Assembly: GCA_030425685.1 (NCBI GenBank)
Contig: JAUIAD010000001.1
Coordinates: forward strand, 124,001-188,000
Length of the DNA: 64,000 nucleotides
From: Gammaproteobacteria bacterium
Lineage (GTDB): Bacteria; Pseudomonadota; Gammaproteobacteria; Coxiellales; Coxiellaceae
Reading direction: 5' to 3'
Below are positions 8,566 to 17,982 of the stretch, in pieces. The notes under the pieces were generated by a model. It was not told where the DNA came from, ran no database searches, and was given only the letters and a program-made list of their open reading frames with translations. The stretch's first letter is position 1, and each line of letters starts with the position of its first letter. Position numbers and translations under genes: made by a program.

Positions 8566-10590
8566 ATGAGTGACAACAAGATGAAATTTCCACCAGAAAC
8601 TGCCAATGCCATCCGCGTATTAGCGATGGATGCTGTACAAAAAGCAAACTCAGGCCATCCTGGCATGCCAATGGGTATGGCTGATATCGCCGATGTTTTG
8701 TGGCGACAATTTATAAAGCATAATCCTGCCAACCCAGATTGGTCAAATAGAGATCGATTTATCCTCTCCAATGGGCATGGCGCTATGTTGCATTATGCTT
8801 TGCTACACCTCGCAGGCTTTGATGTGTCGATGGGAGATATCAAGCAATTCCGTCAGCTGCACTCCAAAACCCCAGGGCATCCAGAATACGGCGATACTCC
8901 GGGTGTCGAAACGACCACCGGGCCGTTAGGTCAAGGATTAGCAAATGGTGTCGGTATGGCAATTGCTGAACGCTCATTAGCAGCAGAATTTAATCGAGAA
9001 GGCTTCGCACTTGTTGATCACTTTACCTACGTTTTTGCTGGCGATGGCTGTTTGATGGAAGGCATTTCTCACGAGGCATGTTCGTTAGCAGGAACCCTAG
9101 GCTTAGGTAAGTTAATCGTCTTTTGGGATGATAATGGCATTTCAATTGATGGTAAGGTTGAAGGTTGGTTTACGGATGACACCCCGCAGCGTTTTGAATC
9201 TTATCATTGGCATGTGATTCGTGATGTTGATGGACACGATGCTGAATCGATTGCTGCTGCGATCAAAGCAGCGCAAGCACAGACCGAGCGCCCGACATTA
9301 ATATGTTGTCGAACGCAGATTGGCTTTGGTTCACCAAATAAAGTCGGCACGGCTGCCTCGCATGGTGCGCCCTTAGGTGAAGAGGAAATTAAGGCAACAC
9401 GCGAGCAATTAGGGTGGTCGCATCCTCCTTTTGAAATTCCTCAAAGCGTTTATGATGCGTTTGATGGCAGAGAAAAAGGAGCGGAAGAAGAAAACACCTG
9501 GAATGCATTATTTGCTAAATATGAATCTGCTGAACCCGCGTTGGCGAAAGAATTTTTACGCCGCACGCAATCATGGTTGCCAGAGGATTGGTCTGAAAAG
9601 AGTGCTGATTTTATTAAATCCGTGCAGCAAAATGGAAAAGAAATGGCGACGCGTAAAGCGTCATTGGCCTGTATTAAAGAATATGCGCCTTTATTGCCAG
9701 AGTTGGTGGGTGGTTCTGCTGACTTGTCCGGTTCAAATTGTACACTATGGCCTGAGGCAACGATGCTTAGTGCTGAGAATCCGGGTGGTAATTACATTAA
9801 TTACGGCGTGCGTGAGTTTGCTATGTCAGCCATTATGAATGGTATTGCTTTGCATCGCGGTTTTATTCCTTTTGGCGGTACGTTTCTAGTCTTTACTGAT
9901 TACGCACGTAATGCTGTGCGCTTATCGGCTTTGATGAAGCAGCGTGTTATTTATATTTACACCCATGATTCGATAGGTTTGGGTGAAGATGGGCCTACAC
10001 ATCAACCGATTGAGCATGCCGCGATGTTACGCATGACGCCGGGCTTAAACGTGTGGCGCCCTTGTGATGATGTTGAAACGGCTGTTGCATGGCAGCAGGC
10101 ATTGCAATATCAGGGACCAAGTTGCTTATTATTATCACGCCAGAACTTAGCGCATCAAACGCGTGATGAGCGCGCTGTTGATAATATTGCTAAAGGCGCT
10201 TATGTATTATTTGATCCCGCCGAAGAACTTGATGGTCTCTTTATTGCGACAGGGTCTGAAATAGCATTAGCGCTGCAGGCGGCAGAGCAATTGCACAACC
10301 GGGGTATTCATTTCCGCGTTGTCTCTATGCCGTGTTGTGATACGTTTAAATTACAACCACAACAATATAAAGAGCTTGTATTGCCGCCGTCGGTAACGCG
10401 TCGCGTTTCGATTGAAGCCGGTGTTACCGATGGTTGGTATCAATTTGTTGGCACTGGTGGCATCGCTTTGGGTATTGATCGCTTTGGTGCATCAGCACCA
10501 GCTAAGGATGTTTTTCGTGATGTTGGTTTAACGCTTGAAACTATCTTGGAGCGTGTGGAACAGTTACTGGCATTACAGTCTGTAAATTAG
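8566..10590 (+). CDS. tkt: Transketolase
   Basis: Thiamine-diphosphate enzyme that moves two-carbon units between sugar phosphates in the non-oxidative pentose phosphate pathway; cytoplasmic. 674 residues, close to the 660-680 norm. Motifs in order: [19 protein letters not shown], the first catalytic His region [17 protein letters not shown], the cofactor motif [13 protein letters not shown]...DDNGISIDG, and [18 protein letters not shown] with further catalytic histidines. It leads the tkt-gap-pgk-pyk cluster. The start lacks a close Shine-Dalgarno. A four-codon ORF (8559-8573, Met-Phe-Asp-Glu-stop) overlaps the start codon and could couple translation. Confidence 0.98.
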   Translation: MSDNKMKFPPETANAIRVLAMDAVQKANSGHPGMPMGMADIADVLWRQFIKHNPANPDWSNRDRFILSNGHGAMLHYALLHLAGFDVSMGDIKQFRQLHSKTPGHPEYGDTPGVETTTGPLGQGLANGVGMAIAERSLAAEFNREGFALVDHFTYVFAGDGCLMEGISHEACSLAGTLGLGKLIVFWDDNGISIDGKVEGWFTDDTPQRFESYHWHVIRDVDGHDAESIAAAIKAAQAQTERPTLICCRTQIGFGSPNKVGTAASHGAPLGEEEIKATREQLGWSHPPFEIPQSVYDAFDGREKGAEEENTWNALFAKYESAEPALAKEFLRRTQSWLPEDWSEKSADFIKSVQQNGKEMATRKASLACIKEYAPLLPELVGGSADLSGSNCTLWPEATMLSAENPGGNYINYGVREFAMSAIMNGIALHRGFIPFGGTFLVFTDYARNAVRLSALMKQRVIYIYTHDSIGLGEDGPTHQPIEHAAMLRMTPGLNVWRPCDDVETAVAWQQALQYQGPSCLLLSRQNLAHQTRDERAVDNIAKGAYVLFDPAEELDGLFIATGSEIALALQAAEQLHNRGIHFRVVSMPCCDTFKLQPQQYKELVLPPSVTRRVSIEAGVTDGWYQFVGTGGIALGIDRFGASAPAKDVFRDVGLTLETILERVEQLLALQSVN

Positions 10591-10624
10591 AGTTATAAAT
10601 TCGATTAAATTTCGGGAGAGAACT

Positions 10625-11629
10625 ATGACATATAAAGTTGCAATTAATGGCTACGGACGAATTGGACGCAATGTATTGCGGGCATTGTATGAGTCTGGCA
10701 AACACCAAGATATGAAAATTGTCGCTATTAATGATTTAGGCAACATCGAAACCAATGCGCATTTAACAAAATACGATTCTGTGCATGGCCGTTTCCCTGG
10801 CGAAGTTTCCATCGAAGGGGATGACTTGGTTATCAATGGTGACAAGATTAAAGTCTGTGCTGAACGCAATCCGCAAGATTTGCCGTGGGGTGAATTGGAT
10901 GTCGATATCGTTTTTGAATCTACCGGTTTTTTTGCTTCACCTGAAAAAGCAAGCGCACACTTAAAAGCGGGCGCTAAAAAAGTATTGATTTCAGCGCCAG
11001 CGGGTAAAGATTGTAAAACCATTGTGTATGGTGTTAACCAGGATACTTTAACGGCTGAAGATAATATTGTTTCCAATGCCTCTTGCACGACGAACTGTCT
11101 AGCGCCAATGGCAAAAGTGTTGCATGAAAAATTCGGTATTGAGTGCGGTTTGATGGTAACCATACATGCGGTGACTAACGATCAACACTTAACAGATAGC
11201 TACCACAAAGACTTGCGTCGCGCGCGTTCTGCCATGCAATCAATGATTCCAACTAAAACCGGTGCTGCGGCGGCGGTAGGTTTGGTATTGCCTGAATTAA
11301 TGGGTAAGCTCGATGGTTATGCTGTACGCGTACCAACCGTTAATGTTTCTGTAGTTGATTTAACATTTGAAACAAACAGTGCAGTCTCTGTTGATGCTGT
11401 TAATGCCGCTATTAAAGCAGCAGCGGATGGTGAGTTAAGCGGCGTGCTGGGTTACAACGAAGAGCCATTAGTTTCTATCGATTTTAATCATAATGCAAAC
11501 TCGTCAACATTCGATAGCACACAAACACGTGTTATTAACAATCTAGTCAAAGTGGTTTCTTGGTATGACAACGAATGGGGTTTTTCAAACCGCATGTTAG
11601 ATACCGCCAAGGCCATTTTAACCGCTTAA
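10625..11629 (+). CDS. gap: Glyceraldehyde-3-phosphate dehydrogenase, type I
   Basis: Oxidises glyceraldehyde-3-phosphate to 1,3-bisphosphoglycerate with NAD; cytoplasmic, glycolysis/gluconeogenesis. 334 residues. Rossmann start [20 protein letters not shown], catalytic Cys in [12 protein letters not shown], catalytic His in TIHAVTNDQ, and the C-terminal [13 protein letters not shown]. The strong GGGAG Shine-Dalgarno at 10614-10618 sits correctly. It follows tkt by 34 bp and precedes pgk, the usual order in Legionella relatives. Erythrose-4-phosphate dehydrogenase (epd) is the nearest alternative, but the position next to pgk-pyk as the only copy here favours gap. Confidence 0.94.
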   Translation: MTYKVAINGYGRIGRNVLRALYESGKHQDMKIVAINDLGNIETNAHLTKYDSVHGRFPGEVSIEGDDLVINGDKIKVCAERNPQDLPWGELDVDIVFESTGFFASPEKASAHLKAGAKKVLISAPAGKDCKTIVYGVNQDTLTAEDNIVSNASCTTNCLAPMAKVLHEKFGIECGLMVTIHAVTNDQHLTDSYHKDLRRARSAMQSMIPTKTGAAAAVGLVLPELMGKLDGYAVRVPTVNVSVVDLTFETNSAVSVDAVNAAIKAAADGELSGVLGYNEEPLVSIDFNHNANSSTFDSTQTRVINNLVKVVSWYDNEWGFSNRMLDTAKAILTA

Positions 11630-11642
11630 TTTTTAAATTCAC

Positions 11643-11668
11643 CGTAGGGGCGCAGCATGCTGCGCCCG
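11643..11668 (+). repeat. Half-element of the palindromic repeat family (one palindrome)
   Basis: CGTAGGGGCGCAG... with the full 20-bp palindrome GGGCGCAGCATGCTGCGCCC, but without core or second palindrome. It sits inside the gap-pgk operon spacer, 25 bp before the pgk start and just upstream of its AGGA Shine-Dalgarno, so the hairpin will be present in the operon transcript. Confidence 0.9.
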
Positions 11669-11692
11669 CTGCCTGCGCACAGGATACCTTAA

Positions 11693-12874
11693 ATGAGTCA
11701 ACCATTAAAAATGACAGATTTAGATCTTGGTAACAAACGTGTATTAATCCGCGAAGATCTAAATGTTCCCATGGATAAAGGGGTTATCACCAATGATGAA
11801 CGTCTTCAGCGAGTGTTGCCGACCATTCGTTTAGCCGTCGATGCGGGTGCGCGAGTGATATTAATGTCGCATTTAGGCCGTCCGCAAGAGGGCAGCTTTG
11901 ACGAACAGTTTTCGTTGGCGCCAGTAGCGAAAAGATTAAGTGAGTTGTTAGGGCAGTCTGTGACTTTAGAAAGTGATTATCTTGCCGGCGTTGATGTCAA
12001 ACCGGGTAGTGTCGTTTTGCTGGAAAATGTCCGTTTTAATATCGGCGAAAAAAAGAATGACGCCGCATTGTCAAAGCAATTGGCTGGTTTATGCGATATT
12101 TTTGTAATGGATGCGTTTGCAACCGCGCACCGCGCGCAAGCGTCTACCAGTGGTATTGTAGAATTTGCCCCGATAAGTTGTGCGGGACCCTTGTTAGATG
12201 CAGAGCTTACTGCCTTATCACAAGCTTTTGATAATCCTAAGCGACCATTGGCAGCTATTGTCGGTGGATCAAAAGTATCAACTAAGATTGCCTTGTTAGA
12301 CTCTTTAGTTGATAAAGTGGATCTGTTAATTGTTGGCGGCGGGATTGCCAACACTTTTTTAAAAGCACAAGGGTATAATGTCGGCAAGTCTCTCTATGAG
12401 CCCGACTGGGTTGAAAAAGCGAAAGCCTTATTAGAGAAAGCACAGCAAAAGGGTGTGTCGATTCCCTTGCCTGTTGATGTGGTCGTCGCTAAGGAGCTAT
12501 CCGCTGAGGCGGTTGCCGAGGCGAGAGACCTTGACCAGGTAGGTGACGATGAGGCCATTTTTGATGTTGGTCCTAAAACCCAGGCTAGCTATCAGGCGCT
12601 TTTTGCTGAAACTGGTACGATCGTTTGGAATGGTCCAGTGGGCGTGTTCGAGATTGAGTCCTTTAGTGGCGGCACAAAGGCGTTAGGTGAGGCTATTGCT
12701 GCTAGTCAAGCCTATTCCTTAGCGGGTGGTGGCGATACCTTGGCGGCGCTCGCCAAATTCGGCATCTCTGACAAAATATCCTATATTAGTACAGGTGGCG
12801 GTGCGTTCTTAGCCTTTTTGGAAGGTGAGGCCTTGCCAGCTGTTTCAGCGCTAGAAAAAACACACCAATCATAG
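11693..12874 (+). CDS. pgk: Phosphoglycerate kinase
   Basis: Transfers phosphate between 1,3-bisphosphoglycerate and ADP; cytoplasmic glycolysis. 393 residues, typical. Motifs: [14 protein letters not shown] (N-lobe substrate site), [28 protein letters not shown], and the nucleotide loop [13 protein letters not shown]. The ATG at 11693 follows AGGATACC. A repeat half-element lies in the spacer to gap. pyk follows after 12 bp, so tkt-gap-pgk-pyk is probably one transcription unit. Confidence 0.98.
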   Translation: MSQPLKMTDLDLGNKRVLIREDLNVPMDKGVITNDERLQRVLPTIRLAVDAGARVILMSHLGRPQEGSFDEQFSLAPVAKRLSELLGQSVTLESDYLAGVDVKPGSVVLLENVRFNIGEKKNDAALSKQLAGLCDIFVMDAFATAHRAQASTSGIVEFAPISCAGPLLDAELTALSQAFDNPKRPLAAIVGGSKVSTKIALLDSLVDKVDLLIVGGGIANTFLKAQGYNVGKSLYEPDWVEKAKALLEKAQQKGVSIPLPVDVVVAKELSAEAVAEARDLDQVGDDEAIFDVGPKTQASYQALFAETGTIVWNGPVGVFEIESFSGGTKALGEAIAASQAYSLAGGGDTLAALAKFGISDKISYISTGGGAFLAFLEGEALPAVSALEKTHQS

Positions 12875-12886
12875 GTTAGGACAAAA

Positions 12887-14344
12887 ATGACTATAACGAA
12901 TCATCACCTTAAGCGACGAACAAAAATTATTGCGACCCTTGGCCCAGCAACAGACTCCAGTGACATGATGGAGAAGATCATTGAGGCGGGGGTTGATCTT
13001 GTACGCTTAAATTTCTCGCATGGAAATCATGAAGAGCATAAAAAAAGAATTGAGTTAACCCGTGCTGCCGCTGCCAAGTTAAATCGCGTGGTGGGTATCT
13101 TGGGTGATTTGCAAGGACCTAAAATTCGTGTCGCCAATTTTGCTGCCGGTAAAGTTACCCTCAAAGAAGGTGATACGTTTACGCTCGATGCAACCTTAGA
13201 TGACGATAGTGGTGATGAGCATGCCGTTGGTATCGATTACAAAGAGCTGCCTCATGATGTAAACCAGGGCGATGTGTTGCTGTTGGATGATGGTCGTTTA
13301 AAAATGACGGTGCAACAGGTTATAGACTGTAAGCAAATAGAATGCTGTGTTGATGTTGGTGGCGTGTTATCAAATCATAAAGGCATTAATCGTCAAGGTG
13401 GTGGTTTGTCAGCAGCTGCTTTAACCGATAAAGATATGGAAGATTTGCGTTTTGCCGTTAGTCAGCAAGTTGATTATATAGCGGTTTCCTTTCCTCGTAA
13501 CGCGGAAGATATTTTGAAAGCACGTCACTTAATTGAGGCATACAAAGGCACAGCCGATGTGATTGCTAAAATTGAGCGTGCTGAAGCGGTAGAAAATATC
13601 GACGCTATTATTGAAGCCAGTGGTGGTGTGATGGTAGCGCGTGGTGATTTAGCGGTTGAAATTGGCGATGCGGAAGTGCCGTTGGTACAAAAAGATATTA
13701 TTCATCGTGCGCGCTCTTTGGATAAACCCGTCATTACCGCAACGCAAATGATGGAATCGATGATTCAAAGCACCGTGCCAACACGTGCTGAGGTGTCTGA
13801 TGTCGCTAATGCTGTGTTAGATAACACCGATGCGGTTATGCTATCCGCTGAAACGGCGGTGGGTGCGCATCCACAGTTGGTGGTTGAAGCGATGGCGCGT
13901 GCTTGTCGCGTTTCTGAAAAAGGCCCACGTTCGCAGAAGTCACGCCACCGAGTCGAATGTCGTTTTCACCGCATTGATGAAGCGATTGCGATGGCAACGA
14001 TGTACACGGCAAACCATTTAGATATTCGCGCCATTATTGCCTTAACAGAGTCAGGGGCTACAGCGTTGTGGATGTCACGCATTCGTACTGGTATTCCAAT
14101 TTATGGTTTAAGTCGTTACCCCAAGGCATTGGGTAAAATGACTTTATATCGTGCCGTATACCCGATTCAATTTGATCCCACCAAATGCACCCGCGATGAG
14201 GTTAATCCTAAGACGATCGAAGTGATGAAGGAACACGGTGTATTGGAAGACGGCGATCTTGTTATCCTTACTAAAGGTGACTACATGGGCGTTGGCGGTG
14301 GTTCCAATGCAATGAAGATTATCCGGGTAGGTGAGGCAGTATAA
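12887..14344 (+). CDS. pyk: Pyruvate kinase
   Basis: Makes pyruvate and ATP from phosphoenolpyruvate; cytoplasmic. 485 residues. Motifs: TKIIATLGPATDS, VRLNFSHG, GDLQGPKIRV, IAKIERAEAVENID, the family signature region MVARGDLAVEIGD, ITATQMMESMI, and LSAETAVGAHP. The C-terminal regulatory domain is complete, ending in GGGSNAMKIIRVG. It lies 12 bp after pgk, the last clear member of the tkt operon; a 224-bp gap follows. pykA versus pykF type cannot be assigned by eye. Confidence 0.98.
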   Translation: MTITNHHLKRRTKIIATLGPATDSSDMMEKIIEAGVDLVRLNFSHGNHEEHKKRIELTRAAAAKLNRVVGILGDLQGPKIRVANFAAGKVTLKEGDTFTLDATLDDDSGDEHAVGIDYKELPHDVNQGDVLLLDDGRLKMTVQQVIDCKQIECCVDVGGVLSNHKGINRQGGGLSAAALTDKDMEDLRFAVSQQVDYIAVSFPRNAEDILKARHLIEAYKGTADVIAKIERAEAVENIDAIIEASGGVMVARGDLAVEIGDAEVPLVQKDIIHRARSLDKPVITATQMMESMIQSTVPTRAEVSDVANAVLDNTDAVMLSAETAVGAHPQLVVEAMARACRVSEKGPRSQKSRHRVECRFHRIDEAIAMATMYTANHLDIRAIIALTESGATALWMSRIRTGIPIYGLSRYPKALGKMTLYRAVYPIQFDPTKCTRDEVNPKTIEVMKEHGVLEDGDLVILTKGDYMGVGGGSNAMKIIRVGEAV

Positions 14345-14568
14345 GTTATATTGCCATGAATTTAGAAAGCCATTGCATGAACTAGGAAATGCCAGGTTCA
14401 ATCCCTCTACGTATGTTTGCGGCTACACTAACAAAAGTAAGTTAAAAGCAGATGCATAAAACTGTTGGGTATTCTATTGGTTTATTATAAGATTGGTGGG
14501 ATTTTTTTCCTGTAAGTGCCACTTAAAGTTGTTACGGGAGGACTGCATAAAGGACAAGGAGTATTCTG

Positions 14569-15933
14569 ATGGAAGTAAGTGCTGGGGGCCGCTATAAAGC
14601 TGTCTTAGCTATGCTTGTTATATCAAGTATATTATTTAAGTTGGCTATTTTCTTCCTTTTGTATCATGGCAACTTTCATCAGATTGGGACCCCAGATTCA
14701 CCCATATATCTGCGTCTAGCGGTTGCGTTATGGAAGCATCATTCTTATCAAACCGCAGTGAGTGGTGATATGTTGCTTCGCACACCCGGTTATCCTTTTT
14801 TTGAGGCAGCCATTTTTAGTTTATTCGGTTATAAATTCGTCCCCGTTATTATTATGCAGATTCTCTTATCGGCTATACCCGTAGTCTGTGCTTTTTTGAT
14901 TGGCCGGCGAATTTTTTCTCTAAAAGTAGGTTTATTTGCTGCAGCTTTTGTTGGTTTTGACTATTTAATGATTGGTTATTCTTTTTTGATAATTTCTGAG
15001 ATGCTTTATTTTTGTTTGCTGGCGTTGTGTTACACTTTTGCGGTATATTTTTTTACACAGCCTTTGCCTACGAAAAAGTATGCATTTTTATTTGGTCTCT
15101 TGCTTGCAATATCTACTTTGGTAAGGCCAAACTCTTATTTTGCTATTTTGCCTGTAGTGGTTATTAGCCTTGTGTTTCTCGTCAGAAAAGAATGCCCTGC
15201 TAGGGTTGTCTTTGTTTCTTTGGCTTTAATTGCGTTGCCAACAGTTTTTTTAGTCGGTGGTTGGCAATTGAGAAATAAATTGGTTGCAGGGAAGTTTATA
15301 TACACAAGGATCTTTTCCAAAGATGTGGTAATTAATGCTTATCCCAAAGTGGTTCAAGCCGAGCGAGAGAGTCGTAGTAATGTAAATGTAGCGGCGCAAA
15401 GTGGCGTGTCATTTCTATTACGGCATCCATTGTCAACGGCAGAACAAATCCTAGGAAGCTCATGGCGCATTATATTTGGGACATCTCGAGCATTGCCGCG
15501 ACTCTATTATTCTGGAGATTGGGGAGATCTTGCTAAGAAAAGAATTGTGTTTAACGATTTTGCCGGTTTTCATTTTGGTAAAGTACTTCATGATATTGAA
15601 GAAGAGTATTTGCTACCTGGGATGCTTGTATACATTGTCTCAACAGTAATCATCAATATTTTATTGTATTTGCTTGTTCTATACGCGGTGATTAGCCTGG
15701 TTCGCTGTCGCCAACTTGCTTCCCGCAATGCTTTTGCTCATGTTTTCTTGTGGGGTGCTTTGTTTTATTTCCTGGGAACGGCATCAAATGCGGTCGCCAA
15801 TGGCCGATTCAGAGTGCCTTGCCAGCTTCCCATCGATCTTTATGCCGCAGCTGGTTTGGTTTATGTGATGAAGCGAATTTCTTCTAAAGGCAAGGCCTCT
15901 GCGCAACAAGTTTCGCCTACTGCCACGGATTAG
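14569..15933 (+). CDS. Polytopic membrane protein, probable GT-C (ArnT/PMT-like) glycosyltransferase
   Basis: 454-residue integral membrane protein with about ten hydrophobic segments. The first periplasmic loop has TPDSPIYLRLAVAL followed by LLRTPGYPFFEAAIF. This acidic-residue plus RTPGYP arrangement is typical of GT39/ArnT-like glycosyltransferases that use lipid-linked sugar donors. A soluble loop (~residues 240-340) and a short basic cytoplasmic tail follow. The ATG has a good AAGGAG at ~8 bp. It sits between pyk and a PspC gene with its own spacers, so it is probably not part of the glycolytic operon. Acceptor and donor are unknown. Confidence 0.65.
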   Translation: MEVSAGGRYKAVLAMLVISSILFKLAIFFLLYHGNFHQIGTPDSPIYLRLAVALWKHHSYQTAVSGDMLLRTPGYPFFEAAIFSLFGYKFVPVIIMQILLSAIPVVCAFLIGRRIFSLKVGLFAAAFVGFDYLMIGYSFLIISEMLYFCLLALCYTFAVYFFTQPLPTKKYAFLFGLLLAISTLVRPNSYFAILPVVVISLVFLVRKECPARVVFVSLALIALPTVFLVGGWQLRNKLVAGKFIYTRIFSKDVVINAYPKVVQAERESRSNVNVAAQSGVSFLLRHPLSTAEQILGSSWRIIFGTSRALPRLYYSGDWGDLAKKRIVFNDFAGFHFGKVLHDIEEEYLLPGMLVYIVSTVIINILLYLLVLYAVISLVRCRQLASRNAFAHVFLWGALFYFLGTASNAVANGRFRVPCQLPIDLYAAAGLVYVMKRISSKGKASAQQVSPTATD

Positions 15934-16050
15934 TGGTGTATGGGCTATAATTGTCAATCTAAGGACAGTTTCAACAAAAATTTGCCTTTTTTGTGATTTG
16001 GTGTTATGGTTATGTAGTACAGCAAATAACAGTGTTAGAAGGAGAAAATA

Positions 16051-16302
16051 GTGAACTCAAGTCCAAAACAATTATTTAGGTCAAGAACCAATAGAAAAAT
16101 TGCCGGTGTTTGCGGCGGTCTCGGTACTTTTTTTAATGTTGATCCTACCATCATAAGAATCTTATATATCATGCTAACGATAATCTCTGTAGGTATTGGC
16201 ATTATTGCTTATATCGTTATGTGGGCGATTGTCCCGGAGGAACCTGGCTTTGATCATCAAGGTAGAACAGTAGATCATGATGATAAGTCTGAGAAAAGTT
16301 AG
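16051..16302 (+). CDS. PspC-domain small membrane protein
   Basis: 83 residues. The PspC domain is clear: RSRTNRKIAGVCGGLGTFF, then DPTIIRILYIMLTIISVG, with one or two membrane segments ending in MWAIVPEEP. The family includes phage-shock PspC and other small envelope-stress proteins. No pspA or pspB is adjacent, so a role in the phage-shock response is only inferred. GTG start with AAGGAG at 7 bp. The C-terminal ~20 residues are charged and probably cytoplasmic. Confidence 0.85.
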   Translation: MNSSPKQLFRSRTNRKIAGVCGGLGTFFNVDPTIIRILYIMLTIISVGIGIIAYIVMWAIVPEEPGFDHQGRTVDHDDKSEKS

Positions 16303-16314
16303 CCGATTAATAGG

Positions 16315-16333
16315 CTTAACGGCTAACGTTAAG
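16315..16333 (+). terminator. Weak terminator-like hairpin after the PspC gene
   Basis: CTTAACG (16315-16321) and CGTTAAG (16327-16333) form a 7-bp stem with a 5-nt loop, followed by TCGTTTTG. The AT-rich stem and short T-run make it a weak candidate. Overlapping alternative pairings (AGCCG/CGGCT) are also possible. Confidence 0.35.
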
Positions 16334-16481
16334 TCGTTTTGATCAGTGCCGTTTTTCCGCCGCTAGTCTATAAAGATGTCTTTTATCTTAGCGTTGTCGC
16401 GATAGGTCTCTCTGTAGCTATAGTGTTTTGAGCTATGTTAGAATAGCCTGCAATTTAGTTTACTTTTAGAGGACATAAAGA

Positions 16482-17558
16482 ATGGCACTAATTACTTTGC
16501 GACAACTTCTCGATCATGCAGCAGAGCATGGTTATGGTGTACCGGCATTTAATGTAAATAATCTTGAGCAAATGCGCGCGATTATGGATGCAGCGGATGA
16601 AACAAATAGTCCGGTGATTGTGCAAGCATCGGCAGGCGCACGTAAATATGCTGGCCCTTCTTTTATCCGTTCCTTAATGTTAGCGGCAGAAGCCGAGTGG
16701 CCGCATATTCCTATTTGTATGCACCAAGATCACGGTGCTTCCCCCGATGTCTGCCAGCGATCCATTCAATTAGGTTTTACGTCAGTGATGATGGATGGTT
16801 CTTTAAAAGAAGATATGAAAACACCATCAGACTTTGATTATAACGTCGCGGTAACCGATATGGCGGTTAAAATGGCGCATGCTTGTGGGGTGTCTGTTGA
16901 AGGTGAGTTGGGATGTTTAGGCTCATTGGAAACAGGTTTAGCAGGGGATGAAGATGGTTCTGGTGCAGAAGGTGAGCTATCTAGCCAGCAGTTACTGACC
17001 GATCCTGAAGAAGCAGCTGAATTTGTCCGTCGTACAAAGGTTGATGCCCTAGCAATTGCCATTGGTACCAGCCATGGCGCTTACAAATTTACACGTCCGC
17101 CAACAGGCGATATTTTAGCCATTGAGCGTGTTAAAGAAATTCATCAACGTATTCCAAATACCCATTTAGTGATGCACGGTTCTTCTTCTGTGCCGCAAGA
17201 CTGGCTTAAAGTGATCAATGAGTTTGGTGGCGAAATCCCTGAAACTTATGGTGTGCCGGTTGAAGAAATTCAGGAAGGTATCCGCAATGGTGTTCGCAAA
17301 GTGAACATTGATACTGATCTTCGTTTAGCATCCACCGGTGCCATTCGTCGGTATATGGCGAAGCATCCGGCTGAATTTGATCCGCGTAAATACCTTGGAG
17401 AAGCGCATAAGGCGATGCGTGATATCTGTAAAGCACGTTATCAAGCATTTGGCACCGTCGGTCATGCCGATAAGATCAAGGTGGTCTCATTGGAGAAAAT
17501 GGCTGGGCGATACAAAGCTGGTGAGTTGGATCCTCTTGTTGAGGCCATGACTGTTTAG
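16482..17558 (+). CDS. fba: Fructose-bisphosphate aldolase, class II
   Basis: Cleaves fructose-1,6-bisphosphate into two triose phosphates; Zn-dependent, cytoplasmic. 358 residues. The start [19 protein letters not shown] is characteristic of the type B (Calvin-cycle-like) class II subgroup. Active-site motifs: [12 protein letters not shown] (metal His), [42 protein letters not shown], and [15 protein letters not shown] lies at the correct distance from the ATG. It is separated from pyk by two unrelated genes. A diverged copy of its last codons lies just downstream (17587-17640). Confidence 0.97.
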   Translation: MALITLRQLLDHAAEHGYGVPAFNVNNLEQMRAIMDAADETNSPVIVQASAGARKYAGPSFIRSLMLAAEAEWPHIPICMHQDHGASPDVCQRSIQLGFTSVMMDGSLKEDMKTPSDFDYNVAVTDMAVKMAHACGVSVEGELGCLGSLETGLAGDEDGSGAEGELSSQQLLTDPEEAAEFVRRTKVDALAIAIGTSHGAYKFTRPPTGDILAIERVKEIHQRIPNTHLVMHGSSSVPQDWLKVINEFGGEIPETYGVPVEEIQEGIRNGVRKVNIDTDLRLASTGAIRRYMAKHPAEFDPRKYLGEAHKAMRDICKARYQAFGTVGHADKIKVVSLEKMAGRYKAGELDPLVEAMTV

Positions 17559-17586
17559 TTTATGATCATTTCATCATCCTGCGGCT

Positions 17587-17640
17587 TGGCTGCATAAAGC
17601 GGATGAGCTGAATGCTCTTGTCGAGTCTTTGGTTGTTTAA
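17587..17640 (+). pseudogene. Relic resembling the 3' end of fba
   Basis: Read in frame, this stretch gives H-KADELNALVESLVV-stop. The real fba end reads [15 protein letters not shown]-stop. The nucleotide match (for example CTCTTGT[T/C]GAG and GTTTA[G/A]) is too good for chance over ~45 bp. It begins about 30 bp after the fba stop. It is best read as a remnant of a tandem duplication or of a lost second aldolase gene; there is no start codon or upstream homology. Confidence 0.5.
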
Positions 17641-17656
17641 TTTGAGCTTATAGCTT

Positions 17657-17714
17657 GTCATCCCGCGGCTTGACCGCGGGATCCAGAGGGGTGGGCTAGA
17701 TACCACGGTATGAC
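17657..17714. repeat. Small palindromic repeat with GTCAT/ATGAC ends
   Basis: 58-bp element with inverted terminal pentamers GTCAT...ATGAC and an internal stem CCCGCGG/CCGCGGG (loop CTTGA). It resembles the GTCATCCCGCGG-type dispersed repeats seen in several proteobacterial genomes. Only one copy is in this window. Lying after fba, the GC-rich hairpin could also slow or end transcription, but no T-tract follows. Confidence 0.6.
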
Positions 17715-17840
17715 GAGTGTTGATAACTACGTCATAGCGAGGTTGAGCAGCATATTAATAGAGCCACCTATGGAGAGTGTTTTGCTGTATAAATTATGAA
17801 CAAAAAATGGTCTTAACTTATTCAAAAAAAAGACATTCTT

Positions 17841-17869
17841 TTGCTTTTAAGAAATTGTTAAGGTAATAT
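17841..17869 (+). promoter_or_regulatory. Candidate sigma-70 promoter for the gsp operon
   Basis: TTGCTT (17841-17846), a 17-bp spacer, TAATAT (17864-17869), about 110 bp upstream of gspD in an AT-rich stretch. The remaining 17559-17982 spacer holds the fba relic and the small palindromic repeat, and nothing else that I can see. Confidence 0.45.
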
Positions 17870-17982
17870 ACCACCTGATCGAGATTTAACCACGGTAACG
17901 GATGACTACTATATGGACATAGTGTTGATTGTTAAGGACAACGGTAGGTAAAGATCGTTTTATTAACATTTGAGGCTGTGTC

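Noticed and set aside
14381-14412. tRNA-like TpsiC arm (GGTTCAATCCC) after pyk
   Set aside because: The flanking bases do not pair as a T-stem, and no anticodon or acceptor stem can be built around it.
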